64,000 bases of DNA from Ruegeria atlantica (GTDB taxonomy: Bacteria; Pseudomonadota; Alphaproteobacteria; Rhodobacterales; Rhodobacteraceae), in the NCBI RefSeq assembly GCF_013032455.1, contig NZ_WQCF01000003.1:124001-188000 (forward strand), read 5' to 3'. Below, piece after piece: positions 44,998-54,524 of the stretch (positions within the stretch are counted from its first letter, which is position 1; every line of letters begins with the position of its first letter). The notes beneath the pieces are model-generated. The model made no database searches and was not told where the DNA came from. It was given only the letters and a program-made list of their open reading frames with translations. The translations under genes and the position numbers were made by a program.

Positions 44998-46383
44998 TTA
45001 TCGGCTCAGCGCATCCAGAATGCGGGCCCAAGACCGGATGCCTTTGTGAAAGCTTTTCACGTCGTACTTCTCATTCGGTGAATGGATGGCGTCGTCATCA
45101 TTGGCAAAACCGACCAGCATCGAATCCAGCCCGAGTTCGGTGTTGAAGTAGCCCACAACCGGGATTGAACCGCCCATACCGGTGAAGACAGCCTCGCGCC
45201 CCCATTCATCGGAAAGGGCACCGCGTGCAGCCTCGAATTCGGGGCGGTCGAGGTTCATGACCGAAGCCGGAGATCCCTCCAGATCGTTGTCCCATTCGAC
45301 CTTGGCGTCGGGCGACAGGCGCTGTTCCACATGTTTGCGGATCTTGGTGCGCAGAGCGTCGGGGTCCATATCTCCGACCAGGCGGCAGGTGATCTTGCAG
45401 TGGGCTTGTGACGGGATAACCGTTTTCGACCCAGCGCCATTGTAGCCACCCCAAAGGCCGTTGACCTCGAGCGTTGGGCGCGCCCATTGCTGTTCCAATG
45501 TCGAGTAGCCCTTTTCGCCGTGCGGCTGAGAATAGCCGACCGAGTTCAGGTACTCAGCCTCGTCGAACCCGCAGTTTTCCCATTGGCGCAGCTGGTTGGC
45601 GGGCACTTCGTGGACACCTTCATAGAAGCCTTCCACCGCGACGCGCCCGGTTTCATCGTCATAGAACGAGGCGACGATCTTCGACAGTTCCCGCAGCGGA
45701 TTCAGGCCGGGACCGCCATAATGGCCCGAGTGCAGGTCGATGCGCGGACCGATGATGGTAAATTCGTCCTTGAGCATCCCACGCAGCTGCGATGCAATGG
45801 ACGGCACACCGCGTGACACCATTGAGGTGTCGCAGACCAATGCCAGGTCCGCTTTCAATTCGGCCGCGTTTTCGCGCAGGAACGGCACAAGGGACGGAGA
45901 GCCCGATTCCTCTTCGCCTTCGAAGAAAAAGGTGATGCGGCAAGGCAGGGTGCCGTTTACCGCTTTCCACGCCCGGCAGGCTTCGACAAAGGTCATCAGT
46001 TGCCCTTTGTCATCCGAAGACCCTCGGCCCCGAATGACCGGGCCGTTCTCGGTGTCTTCGATGGCCGGGTCGAAGGGGTCGCGGTTCCACAAATCCAGAG
46101 GGTCAACAGGTTGCACGTCATAGTGTCCGTAGAACAGGACATGAGGCGCGTCGCTATCTTCTCCGACATGGCCGACAACCATCGGGTGGCCGGTTGTTTC
46201 ACGCTTTTCCGCTGCGATGCCAATGCTTTGCAAATCGGCCACCAGCCAATCGGCGGCCTGATCCACCTGCGCGTTGTAGGCCGGGTCGGTGGAAATCGAC
46301 GGAATGCGCAGCAGTTCCATCAGGCGGTCGATCGCGGTTTGCAGATCGTCGTCAATACGGTTCAGAACAGCGTCCAGCGACAT
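44998..46383 (-). CDS. M20-family dipeptidase
   Basis: Zinc-dependent carboxy/dipeptidase of 461 residues. Metal ligands are visible in YGHYDVQPVDP, GRGSSDDKGQ and FEGEEESGSPS, with a dimerisation domain between. ATG at 46381-46383 follows GCAGGAG; the longer frame from 46638 overlaps hemA's control region and is unlikely. Substrate peptides are unknown. Divergent from hemA. Confidence 0.9.
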   Translation of the reverse strand: MSLDAVLNRIDDDLQTAIDRLMELLRIPSISTDPAYNAQVDQAADWLVADLQSIGIAAEKRETTGHPMVVGHVGEDSDAPHVLFYGHYDVQPVDPLDLWNRDPFDPAIEDTENGPVIRGRGSSDDKGQLMTFVEACRAWKAVNGTLPCRITFFFEGEEESGSPSLVPFLRENAAELKADLALVCDTSMVSRGVPSIASQLRGMLKDEFTIIGPRIDLHSGHYGGPGLNPLRELSKIVASFYDDETGRVAVEGFYEGVHEVPANQLRQWENCGFDEAEYLNSVGYSQPHGEKGYSTLEQQWARPTLEVNGLWGGYNGAGSKTVIPSQAHCKITCRLVGDMDPDALRTKIRKHVEQRLSPDAKVEWDNDLEGSPASVMNLDRPEFEAARGALSDEWGREAVFTGMGGSIPVVGYFNTELGLDSMLVGFANDDDAIHSPNEKYDVKSFHKGIRSWARILDALSR

Positions 46384-46551
46384 AGGGTACTCCTGCTTCT
46401 TAAGATTTGCCGGAACCCTATCAGCGCCACCAGCGGCGTCCAGTGCGCTTTGAAGGGAATGTGGTATAATATCGGAAACGCTGGCACAGGCCTGCGTCGT
46501 TTCCTCGCGTCCGATAGCCGTAACTTTACTTGTCGGAACCAGTGCGACGGG

Positions 46552-46603
46552 ATATTTGATGCAAATCAAATATGTGATCCCAATGTTGTTTATACGTGAT
46601 GGG
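46552..46603 (+). promoter_or_regulatory. FNR/FnrL-type site and promoter of hemA
   Basis: ATATTTGAT and ATCAAATAT are perfect 9 bp arms (46552-46573) around GCAA; the core is TTGAT-N4-ATCAA, the FNR box. TATACG at 46591-46596 fits a -10 box, placing the site centre about -40.5, the class II activator position. In Rhodobacter hemA is known to be under FnrL control. Confidence 0.82.
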
Positions 46604-46706
46604 CACAAGGGAACGCATCGGCGCTCACTCGGATTCATCCGATGCAGGCGTCAGAACAGGATGTCCGGTCGATGGCGGCATTGGTCGGGCAGGTAAGGAG
46701 ACACCG

Positions 46707-47930
46707 GTGGACTATACTGCTCAGCTCGATACAGCGATTGCCAGGCTGCATGATGAAGGACGTTACCGGACCTTCATAGACATCGAACGCCGCAATGGCC
46801 ATTTCCCGCATGCTGTGCGGACGCGCCCTGACGGGTCGCAGCAGAACATCACGGTGTGGTGTGGCAATGACTATCTGGGCATGGGGCAAAATCCGGTTGT
46901 TCTGGATGCGATGCACGATGCCGTAGATGCAACCGGTGCTGGCTCAGGCGGTACGCGGAATATCTCGGGCACCACGGTCTATCACAAAAGGCTTGAGGCT
47001 GAACTGGCTGATTTGCATGGCAAAGAGGCCGCGCTGCTGTTCACCAGCGCCTATATTGCGAATGACGCAACATTGAGCACGCTGCCCAAGCTGTTCCCCG
47101 GTCTGATTATTTATTCCGATGCATTGAATCACGCCTCGATGATCGAAGGTGTTCGTCGCAACGGTGGCGCCAAGCGCATCTTCCGCCACAACGATCTGGA
47201 CCATCTGCGCGAGTTGCTCGAGGCCGATGATCCGAACGCTCCTAAACTGATCGCTTTCGAGTCGGTCTATTCGATGGATGGGGATTTCGGCCCTATAGAA
47301 GCGATTTGTGATCTCGCTGACGAATTTGGCGCTCTGACCTATATCGACGAAGTGCACGCCGTTGGTATGTACGGCCCGCGAGGTGGGGGCGTCACAGAGC
47401 GGGACAACCTGGCGCATCGTATCGACATCATCAACGGCACTCTGGCCAAGGCTTACGGTGTGATGGGCGGTTATATCGCGGCAAGCGAGAAAATGTGTGA
47501 TGCCGTGCGCTCTTATGCGCCGGGGTTCATCTTTACCACGTCGTTGCCGCCTGCGGTCGCGGCGGGGGCAGCTGCCTCTGTTGCCCACCTCAAAACGGCA
47601 CCGGAATTGCGCGAACAGCATCAAACCCAAGCCAAGATACTCAAGCTTCGGTTGAAAGGGTTGGGTCTACCTTTGATCGACCACGGCAGTCACATCGTGC
47701 CAGTGATCGTTGGCAATCCGGTGCACACCAAGATCCTAAGCGATCGACTGCTGGAGGACTTTGGAATTTATGTACAGCCGATCAATTTCCCGACCGTTCC
47801 ACGCGGAACCGAGCGTTTGCGCTTTACGCCGTCGCCAGTACATGGACCTGATGAAATGAACCGTCTGGTGCAGGCGATGGACGAACTTTGGTCACATTGT
47901 GCGCTAAATCGCGCCGAACTTGCGGGTTAA
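46707..47930 (+). CDS. hemA: 5-aminolevulinate synthase
   Basis: Condenses glycine and succinyl-CoA with pyridoxal phosphate, the C4 entry to haem and bacteriochlorophyll typical of alphaproteobacteria. The 407-residue protein starts at GTG 46707 after AAGGAGACACC ([15 protein letters not shown]), as in Rhodobacter Hem[36 protein letters not shown] and the Schiff-base Lys248 in [10 protein letters not shown] are intact. Reading into 46596 is possible but not family-like. Oxygen control through the FNR site above is likely. Confidence 0.95.
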   Translation: MDYTAQLDTAIARLHDEGRYRTFIDIERRNGHFPHAVRTRPDGSQQNITVWCGNDYLGMGQNPVVLDAMHDAVDATGAGSGGTRNISGTTVYHKRLEAELADLHGKEAALLFTSAYIANDATLSTLPKLFPGLIIYSDALNHASMIEGVRRNGGAKRIFRHNDLDHLRELLEADDPNAPKLIAFESVYSMDGDFGPIEAICDLADEFGALTYIDEVHAVGMYGPRGGGVTERDNLAHRIDIINGTLAKAYGVMGGYIAASEKMCDAVRSYAPGFIFTTSLPPAVAAGAAASVAHLKTAPELREQHQTQAKILKLRLKGLGLPLIDHGSHIVPVIVGNPVHTKILSDRLLEDFGIYVQPINFPTVPRGTERLRFTPSPVHGPDEMNRLVQAMDELWSHCALNRAELAG

Positions 47931-48058
47931 CCTCACGCCTAAGTGTGCATCGTGTTTGCTATGTGCTAAGCTTAAGCTAACAAAATCAACGGACGAATCG
48001 TTAATGGGGCGATTCGCCGTTAGCGTGAAACACGCGCAGGCAGAATGGGGCAGCAGGG

Positions 48059-49270
48059 ATGATTGGGCGCAGATCTCAGCGCGATTCCAAGGGCGATACC
48101 GACGTTAGACCTAAGGGTTATGACGATTATGAGGTACGTCTTGGCGACATGATGCGCGGTGAACGTGCCACCATGGGCAAGTCACTTTTAGATGTACAGC
48201 GCGAGCTGCGGATCAAAGCCAATTACATCGCTGCCATCGAAGATGCCGATCCAGACGCATTCGACACACCCGGCTTTATTGCCGGGTATGTGCGTTCTTA
48301 TGCTCGCTATCTGGGAATGAACCCGGATGAGACCTTTGTTGCATTCTGCAAGGAAAGCGGATTTGAGGTCGCGCATGGTATGTCCGCCGAAGCGTCGGTC
48401 GTGCGGAAACCTTCGGGCGATTTGCCGGCTCGCGGGCCAATGGGACGCGATCCGTTTATCTCGCCTAACACCCCTTACATTCCGGGTAAGCAATCCATCG
48501 TCAGCCAGATTGAACCGCGGGCTATTGGGTCATCGCTGGTGCTAATTGCAGTCATCTGCGGAATTGGATACGGCGGTTGGTCAGTTCTTAACAAGATTCA
48601 GCAAGTGCAGGTCAGCCCGGTTGAACAGGCGCCGGTGGTTCTGGCTGATCTTGATCCTTTGGATGCGGCGCGCGCTAGTGTCGACACCGATGTAGCTGTT
48701 GCAGATACACCCAGTGCCGAGGCGCTTGACCGCCTGTACCGCCCGCAGGCGCTGGACGTTCCGGTTCTAGTCGCACGCGACGCGCCAATTTCCACACTCG
48801 ATCCACGCAAGGTTGGCACCTTCCTTCCAGAGGAACCGCCAAAGATTGAAGTGGCCGAAGTTCACACTGTTGAGCGCCCGGCTTTGCCACAAGTGGTCGA
48901 GCAGATTGATACAACGCTCAAGATTGTCGCGGTTGATCCTGCCTGGATGCGGGTTACGGCCGCTGATGGCAGTGTGATTTTCGAAGGCACGCTTGGCACG
49001 GTCGAGCAGGGCAGTGTGTTTGAGGTGCCTCTGACCGAAGAACCGCCATTGCTTCGCGCCGGTGCTGCGGGGTCGGTCTTTTTCTCGATGAACGGAGAGC
49101 ATTTCGGGCCTGTTGGTACGCCAGGGACCGTAGCAAAGGGCGTGGTCCTGTCTAAGGATGCCGTTGCAGAGGCCTATGCCGTTGCCGATCTTGAGGCCGA
49201 ACAGAACAGCGCGCTCAAACAATTGGTGGCCGAACTTAAGGCGCAGGTTTCCGAAGAACCCGCCGAGTGA
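48059..49270 (+). CDS. RodZ-like helix-turn-helix membrane protein
   Basis: A 403-residue bitopic protein. The N-terminal part has an Xre-type helix-turn-helix (MGKSLLDVQRELRIKANYIAAIEDADPDAF), then one membrane segment (about residues 155-175, SSLVLIAVICGIGYGGWSVL), a Pro/Asp-rich linker and a C-terminal periplasmic domain (DUF4115, about 285-355). This is RodZ architecture, a link between MreB and the elongation machinery. The start codon at 48059 is provisional. Confidence 0.87.
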   Translation: MIGRRSQRDSKGDTDVRPKGYDDYEVRLGDMMRGERATMGKSLLDVQRELRIKANYIAAIEDADPDAFDTPGFIAGYVRSYARYLGMNPDETFVAFCKESGFEVAHGMSAEASVVRKPSGDLPARGPMGRDPFISPNTPYIPGKQSIVSQIEPRAIGSSLVLIAVICGIGYGGWSVLNKIQQVQVSPVEQAPVVLADLDPLDAARASVDTDVAVADTPSAEALDRLYRPQALDVPVLVARDAPISTLDPRKVGTFLPEEPPKIEVAEVHTVERPALPQVVEQIDTTLKIVAVDPAWMRVTAADGSVIFEGTLGTVEQGSVFEVPLTEEPPLLRAGAAGSVFFSMNGEHFGPVGTPGTVAKGVVLSKDAVAEAYAVADLEAEQNSALKQLVAELKAQVSEEPAE

Positions 49271-49341
49271 TCTAGCCATTGCGATGGTCCACTAGCCGGA
49301 CTATCTAAAGACGCAACTCAGGTTGCCTTGGATCCGTCCTT

Positions 49342-50463
49342 ATGTCGCTCAATCACGTTCGCCCGTGGCGCAATATCTACCGCCGCAAATCTCGTCAGAT
49401 CATGGTCGGGGATGTTCCCATCGGGGGTGACGCGCCGATAGCGGTGCAGACCATGACCAACACCCTGACGACCGACGTGGCGGCGACCATGGCGCAGGTA
49501 CAGGCCGCTGCCGAAGCTGGCGCGGATATCGTGCGCGTTTCGGTCCCGGATGAGGCCTCGTCGAAAGCCTTGAAAGAGATCGTCCGCGAAAGCCCGGTGC
49601 CGATCGTTGCCGATATCCACTTTCACTACCGCCGCGGGATCGAGGCCGCCGAGGCCGGTGCCGCCTGTCTGCGGATCAATCCGGGCAATATCGGCGATGA
49701 GAAGCGTGTGAAAGAGGTCATCAAGGCCGCGCGCGACCATTCTTGCTCGATCCGGATCGGGGTGAATGCGGGCTCTCTGGAAAAGCACCTGCTTGAGAAA
49801 TACGGCGAGCCGTGCCCCGAGGCGATGGTCGAAAGCGGGCTGGAGCATATCCGCATTTTGCAGGACAATGATTTCCACGAATTCAAGATCAGTGTGAAGG
49901 CCAGCGATGTGTTCCTGTCGGCTGCTGCTTATCAGGGCATTGCCGAGGCCACCGATGCGCCCATACATCTGGGCATTACCGAAGCCGGAGGTCTGGTGTC
50001 TGGCACCATCAAATCGGCAATCGGTTTGGGCAACCTGCTGTGGATGGGTATCGGTGACACGATCCGCGTCAGCTTGTCCGCCGACCCGGTTGAGGAGGTC
50101 AAGGTTGGTTATGAGATCCTGAAATCTCTGGGCCTGCGCCATCGCGGCGTGAATATCATCTCATGCCCGTCCTGCGCGCGTCAGGGGTTTGATGTGATCA
50201 AGACGGTGGAAGCGCTGGAGCAGCGCTTGGAACACATCAAAACCCCGATGAGCCTTTCGATCATTGGCTGTGTGGTAAACGGCCCCGGTGAGGCGCTAAT
50301 GACTGATGTGGGCTTTACTGGCGGAGGCGCAGGTTCGGGCATGGTCTATCTGGCCGGGAAAGCCAGCCACAAAATGTCCAACGATCAGATGGTCGACCAT
50401 ATCGTGGAAGAGGTCGAGAAGAAGGCGGCTGAATTGGACGCTGCGGCTGAAGCTGCCGAGTAG
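49342..50463 (+). CDS. ispG: 4-hydroxy-3-methylbut-2-en-1-yl diphosphate synthase
   Basis: Iron-sulfur enzyme of the MEP isoprenoid pathway. The 373-residue protein has [29 protein letters not shown] and [10 protein letters not shown], and cluster cysteines in [11 protein letters not shown] and [12 protein letters not shown] with the conserved following Glu. The start [18 protein letters not shown] is typical. No other MEP genes are adjacent. Confidence 0.96.
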   Translation: MSLNHVRPWRNIYRRKSRQIMVGDVPIGGDAPIAVQTMTNTLTTDVAATMAQVQAAAEAGADIVRVSVPDEASSKALKEIVRESPVPIVADIHFHYRRGIEAAEAGAACLRINPGNIGDEKRVKEVIKAARDHSCSIRIGVNAGSLEKHLLEKYGEPCPEAMVESGLEHIRILQDNDFHEFKISVKASDVFLSAAAYQGIAEATDAPIHLGITEAGGLVSGTIKSAIGLGNLLWMGIGDTIRVSLSADPVEEVKVGYEILKSLGLRHRGVNIISCPSCARQGFDVIKTVEALEQRLEHIKTPMSLSIIGCVVNGPGEALMTDVGFTGGGAGSGMVYLAGKASHKMSNDQMVDHIVEEVEKKAAELDAAAEAAE

Positions 50464-50553
50464 GTTTCTGAATTTCACCGCCTGATGCCATGTTCTGGCC
50501 TGAATTGCCGTTTTTATTAGCGGCAAAGAAACGAATTTCAGGACAAGAGCACA

Positions 50554-51123
50554 TTGAAACTCAACGCGATTTACGCGGGGCTGCTGGCTACCGCATTGGC
50601 CGCATGCAGCAGCCCTTCGAGCGACTTCGATAGAGGACCTAGCTTTATTAATGTCCCGGTTCCGCCGACGCAGGGAACGCAGATGGGGTATTTGTCCGTC
50701 GACGTGTCAGGGTTAAACGATAATGGCACCACAACGCACGCCGATGTTCGGATCAGCTCGGGCGGCAGGGGGAAACCAAAAGGAACCCTTACACCTGTCA
50801 TGACGGTTGATCCGCAGCTGGCGTCTCGGGTCGCTTTGTCATTGCGGGACGGTCGGGACTCGAGGGCTGCATTTGCGTTTGCACAACAGATCGCACGCGC
50901 GACCTATTGCCCGTCTGGCCCGATCCCCGAGAACACTGGAATCCGCAAGTACACTAACCCTCAGGATTTACAGGCGATTCTGGCAGAGAGCCAGCGGCAG
51001 GGGCGCGATATCATTCCTGCCGGTATTAAAGGAGAGTCGGTCCCGGCGACTGATTTCAGGACAGACGGTGCCCCAACCTGGGTTGTGTCCATGAAATGCA
51101 ACGCGCCGTATCCTTACGACTAA
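50554..51123 (+). CDS. Lipoprotein, unknown
   Basis: A 189-residue protein from TTG 50554 with an AGGA site upstream. The N-terminus ends in the lipobox LATALAAC (Cys about 17), so it should be lipidated and membrane-bound. The rest has no family motif I recognise; two cysteines (YCPSG, MKCNA) could form a disulfide. It follows ispG by 90 bp and is convergent to dsbA. Confidence 0.65.
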   Translation: MKLNAIYAGLLATALAACSSPSSDFDRGPSFINVPVPPTQGTQMGYLSVDVSGLNDNGTTTHADVRISSGGRGKPKGTLTPVMTVDPQLASRVALSLRDGRDSRAAFAFAQQIARATYCPSGPIPENTGIRKYTNPQDLQAILAESQRQGRDIIPAGIKGESVPATDFRTDGAPTWVVSMKCNAPYPYD

Positions 51124-51158
51124 ATTGAAATAGGGGCGGATGGACCGCCCCAATCCAG

Positions 51159-51917
51159 TCAACCCTGTTCAGCACGAACTGCATTGGCGATCTGCAACAT
51201 CTGCTCGGCAGGCAGGAAGCCGCGCAGCATTTCGGTGCCCAGGACAAACGAAGGCGTGCCCGAAATCCGCAGCTTTTGCGCCAGTTGGCGTGTCTGAGCG
51301 ATTTCTTCCGTGACTTCATCGCTGTCCATCGCCGTGATGATTGTGTCAGTATCCAGCCCCAATCCATCTGAAATCCGGCGCAAAGAGATTTCGTTTGGTT
51401 CGCCGCTGAATTCCAGCAGCGCGTCATGCACCTGTTTATAGGCGTCATCGCCGGCCACTTGCTTGGTCGCAACGGCAAAGCGCGAAGACAGGACCGAGGC
51501 ATCCCCGAGGATCGGGAATTCCTTGATCACCAATCGAATGTTACCATCGGCAGCCAGTAGTTCGGTCACTTCGGGCACCGCACGGCGGCAATAGCCACAG
51601 CGGTAATCCATGAATTCAACCAATGTGATGTCACCATCGGGGTTGCCTCCAACCCAGCTAAAGCCATCATCAAAAATTTCGTCGGCATTGGCAGCGACCA
51701 GCTCTTGATCCGCGGCGGCCTCGGCAATGGCGTTACGCTGTTCGAGGACGTTAATTGCTTCGATTATCACTTCGGGATTTTCCAGTAGGTATTCCCTTAC
51801 CTGCGCGCCAAATTCCGCTTTCTCTGCCTCGCTAAGCGCATTCAGATCCAGCGCATGAGCCGGGCCTGTAATCATGGAAAGCCCCAGAAGGGCGGGTGCT
51901 GCATGTCTGAGGATCAT
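51159..51917 (-). CDS. DsbA-family thiol:disulfide oxidoreductase
   Basis: Periplasmic protein of 252 residues with signal peptide (to HA-LD at 22-23), a helical N-terminal region and a thioredoxin fold with Cys107-Gly-Tyr-Cys110 and the cis-Pro loop SGTPSF. Similar to Com1/DsbA-like proteins of alphaproteobacteria. Its ATG overlaps the M48 stop by 4 bp, so they form an operon. Confidence 0.91.
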   Translation of the reverse strand: MILRHAAPALLGLSMITGPAHALDLNALSEAEKAEFGAQVREYLLENPEVIIEAINVLEQRNAIAEAAADQELVAANADEIFDDGFSWVGGNPDGDITLVEFMDYRCGYCRRAVPEVTELLAADGNIRLVIKEFPILGDASVLSSRFAVATKQVAGDDAYKQVHDALLEFSGEPNEISLRRISDGLGLDTDTIITAMDSDEVTEEIAQTRQLAQKLRISGTPSFVLGTEMLRGFLPAEQMLQIANAVRAEQG

Positions 51918-53272
51918 TTCCGTTTCCTTTTTGATTTATCAGCTCGTTCCGAGGCAATCAGCACATCCTGCGCCCTTTGCCAACCCGGTGAGCCTTCGGG
52001 TAACAGCCTGACGGCTCGTTTTGCATGAATACCAGCATCAGCCAAGCGGCCCTGCAAGGCATATCGTTCTGCCGTCACAACCGAGGCCATGCCGTTGTTG
52101 CCAGTTTTCGCATATGCGACACCAAGGTCCTGCAGCAGGCGGACGTTTCGGTAATCTCTCTGTCGTGCTTTTTCAAGCGCTTGCAGGGCGTTCTTCGTCT
52201 GACCTTGTGCCAGCAGGGCGCGCCCGTACCCTGCAAGGATCAATGCGTCGTTCGGCGCCATTTCAACCGCATTTCCGTACGCAGTTATCGCGTCTTTCAC
52301 CTGACGGTTCTCTAACAGGATCTGGCCCTTGAGTTCATAATAGAACGGATCGTTCGGGCGGATGGCCAATGCGCCGTCAATCGCTGCGCGTGCATTGGCC
52401 AGATCGTGGTTCTGGTGATAGGCTGCAGCCTCGCGCATCAGGCGGACATCCTTTGCGCTTTCCTCTTTGGAGCGCCGCATGGTCCATGTAGGCGATCTGA
52501 GAAAAGCCGATAGTTTACCTTTTACCCGAGCAAACCAATAATCCGCATTCGGGTCGGATTTTGACCAGTCGCCATATTCGGCCATAAACGCCTCAGCCGC
52601 GCGCAGACGCTCGCGGCTGGTGGGGTGCGAGCGCATATAGGGATCCTGATTGATGGTGCTCAGCAACTCCTGTCCCGCGAATTTCCGGTGCAATGCGACC
52701 ATTCCCGAAGGTGAAATCCCGGCCCATCTGAGATAGCTGGCCGCACTGCGGTCGGCCGAGGATTCCTCGGCACGGGTATGGCCCAGAAAACTGCGCAGGG
52801 CCGCGCTTTGGGTGCCGGCGGCGATCCCGGCAGCAGCTTCGCCGCCGCCTGCAAGCGCGGCGATAAGCGCCAATGCGGTTCCGTATCCTGCGTTTCGGTT
52901 CGCCGCCCGCAGATTTTCCACACGTCGGGCCAGATGGCCGTTGGCGATATGCGCGGCCTCGTGGGCGATGACGGCCTGCAGCATCTCGGGGCTTTCAACT
53001 GTCAGGATCAGCCCGTAATTCAAGTAGATCGCATTGTAGTCGATAACAAAGGCATTGAACGTGCTGTTGTTGACCACAAAAATTCGCACACGATTGGTGT
53101 TCAGCCCTGCGGCACGCAGAACGGGAAAGGCGAGTTCGCGCAGCCCGTATTCGATATCAGGATCCCGGATCAGGCTTTGAGCGGTCGCAGGGACAACACT
53201 TGTGAACCATGTTACTGCCACCAGCAACAGGGCCGGGATTGACGCCACCCTGGATAAGCGTTCAAAAGCCAT
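51914..53272 (-). CDS. M48 metalloprotease with TPR repeats (BepA-like)
   Basis: Periplasmic zinc protease and chaperone for outer-membrane proteins. The 452-residue protein from ATG 53272 has a signal peptide (to about 33), HEAAH in VIAHEAAHIANGH, the third ligand region RAEESSADRSAASYL and C-terminal TPR-like repeats (GNAVEMAPNDALILAGYGRALLAQG). The start is uncertain (53296 possible). Divergent from the aminotransferase. Confidence 0.9.
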   Translation of the reverse strand: MAFERLSRVASIPALLLVAVTWFTSVVPATAQSLIRDPDIEYGLRELAFPVLRAAGLNTNRVRIFVVNNSTFNAFVIDYNAIYLNYGLILTVESPEMLQAVIAHEAAHIANGHLARRVENLRAANRNAGYGTALALIAALAGGGEAAAGIAAGTQSAALRSFLGHTRAEESSADRSAASYLRWAGISPSGMVALHRKFAGQELLSTINQDPYMRSHPTSRERLRAAEAFMAEYGDWSKSDPNADYWFARVKGKLSAFLRSPTWTMRRSKEESAKDVRLMREAAAYHQNHDLANARAAIDGALAIRPNDPFYYELKGQILLENRQVKDAITAYGNAVEMAPNDALILAGYGRALLAQGQTKNALQALEKARQRDYRNVRLLQDLGVAYAKTGNNGMASVVTAERYALQGRLADAGIHAKRAVRLLPEGSPGWQRAQDVLIASERADKSKRKRK

Positions 53273-53294
53273 GGTTGCAACATGGGAGATGGGC

Positions 53295-54488
53295 ATGAGA
53301 AACTCAACCCGATCCGGGGTCGATCCCTTTATCGTGATGGACGTGATGGAAGCCGCGCGAAAGGCCGAAGAGGCCGGGCGCCACATTATCCACATGGAGG
53401 TTGGCCAGCCCGGTACGGGTGCGCCCAAAGGGGCTGTGCAGGCCCTGGCCAAGGCGATGGAACACGCCCCGCTGGGTTATACAGTTGCCCTGGGCCTGCC
53501 TCAGCTGCGGCAACGGATCGCACGTCTGTACGGTGAGTGGTATGATGTCGACCTGAACCCTGAACGCGTGGTGATTACCCCCGGATCGTCAGGCGGATTT
53601 CTGCTGGCGTTCACGGCGTTGTTCGACAGTGGCGACCGTGTCGGCATCGGCGCGCCGGGCTATCCGTCCTACCGGCAGATTCTGAAAGCCTTGGGTTTGG
53701 TGCCAGTCGATTTGCCGACTGCGCCGGAAAACCGCCTGCAGCCCGTGCCAGCAGACTTTGCTAGGTTGGACCTGCAGGGGTTGATGGTTGCATCACCTGC
53801 AAACCCGACCGGCACCATGCTGGATCACGTGGCGATGAGTGCGTTGATCGAGGCGGCGCATGGGCAGGGGGCCTCGTTCATCAGCGACGAAATTTACCAC
53901 GGTCTGGAATACGAGGCCAAAGCAGTTACCGCGCTTGAGCTGACGGATGAGTGTTATGTGATCAACTCATTCTCCAAGTATTTCTCGATGACCGGCTGGC
54001 GGGTCGGTTGGATGGTCGTGCCCGACGATCAGGTGCGCGTCGTCGAACGCATTGCCCAGAACATGTTCATCTGCGCCCCTCATGCCAGCCAATTGGCAGC
54101 TTTGGCCGCGATGGATTGCGAAGAAGAGTTACAGGCCAATCTGGACGTTTATCGCCGCAATCGCACCCTGATGCTGGACGGTCTGCCCAAGGCCGGGTTC
54201 ACTAATATCGCGCCGCCGGATGGTGCATTCTACGTTTACGCCGATGTTTCCGATCTGACCGATGACAGCCGTGCCTTTGCGGCCGAAATTCTGGACAAGG
54301 CCGGGGTTGCCGTTACACCGGGCCTGGATTTCGACCCTGCCCGCGGACATCACACGCTACGGTTTTCCTACGCGCGGTCATCAGCGGATATCGAGGAGGG
54401 TCTGCTGCGCCTGCAGCGTTTCATGGCAGAACGCGGTGCGATCACAACTCCGGCTTCGCCCGTTCACAAAAACACTCAGGTCCGTTAG
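53295..54488 (+). CDS. Class I/II pyridoxal-phosphate aminotransferase
   Basis: Transaminase of 397 residues. The Schiff-base Lys is in NSFSKYFSMTGWRVGW, with ASPANPTGTML and SDEIYHGLEY, and the C-terminal Arg in LRFSYARS. The donor amino acid cannot be read. ATG 53295 has GGGAG 7 bp upstream. It starts 22 bp from the divergent M48 gene, so promoters must overlap coding DNA. Confidence 0.9.
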   Translation: MRNSTRSGVDPFIVMDVMEAARKAEEAGRHIIHMEVGQPGTGAPKGAVQALAKAMEHAPLGYTVALGLPQLRQRIARLYGEWYDVDLNPERVVITPGSSGGFLLAFTALFDSGDRVGIGAPGYPSYRQILKALGLVPVDLPTAPENRLQPVPADFARLDLQGLMVASPANPTGTMLDHVAMSALIEAAHGQGASFISDEIYHGLEYEAKAVTALELTDECYVINSFSKYFSMTGWRVGWMVVPDDQVRVVERIAQNMFICAPHASQLAALAAMDCEEELQANLDVYRRNRTLMLDGLPKAGFTNIAPPDGAFYVYADVSDLTDDSRAFAAEILDKAGVAVTPGLDFDPARGHHTLRFSYARSSADIEEGLLRLQRFMAERGAITTPASPVHKNTQVR

Positions 54489-54524
54489 GTTGTTGGTCAA
54501 ACGATCTCGGGAAAACTTGAGGCC

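Noticed and set aside
50504..50526. TTGCCG / CGGCAA hairpin after ispG as a terminator
   Set aside because: The stem is short, the loop is T-rich but no T-run follows; it may also be leader sequence of the lipoprotein gene.
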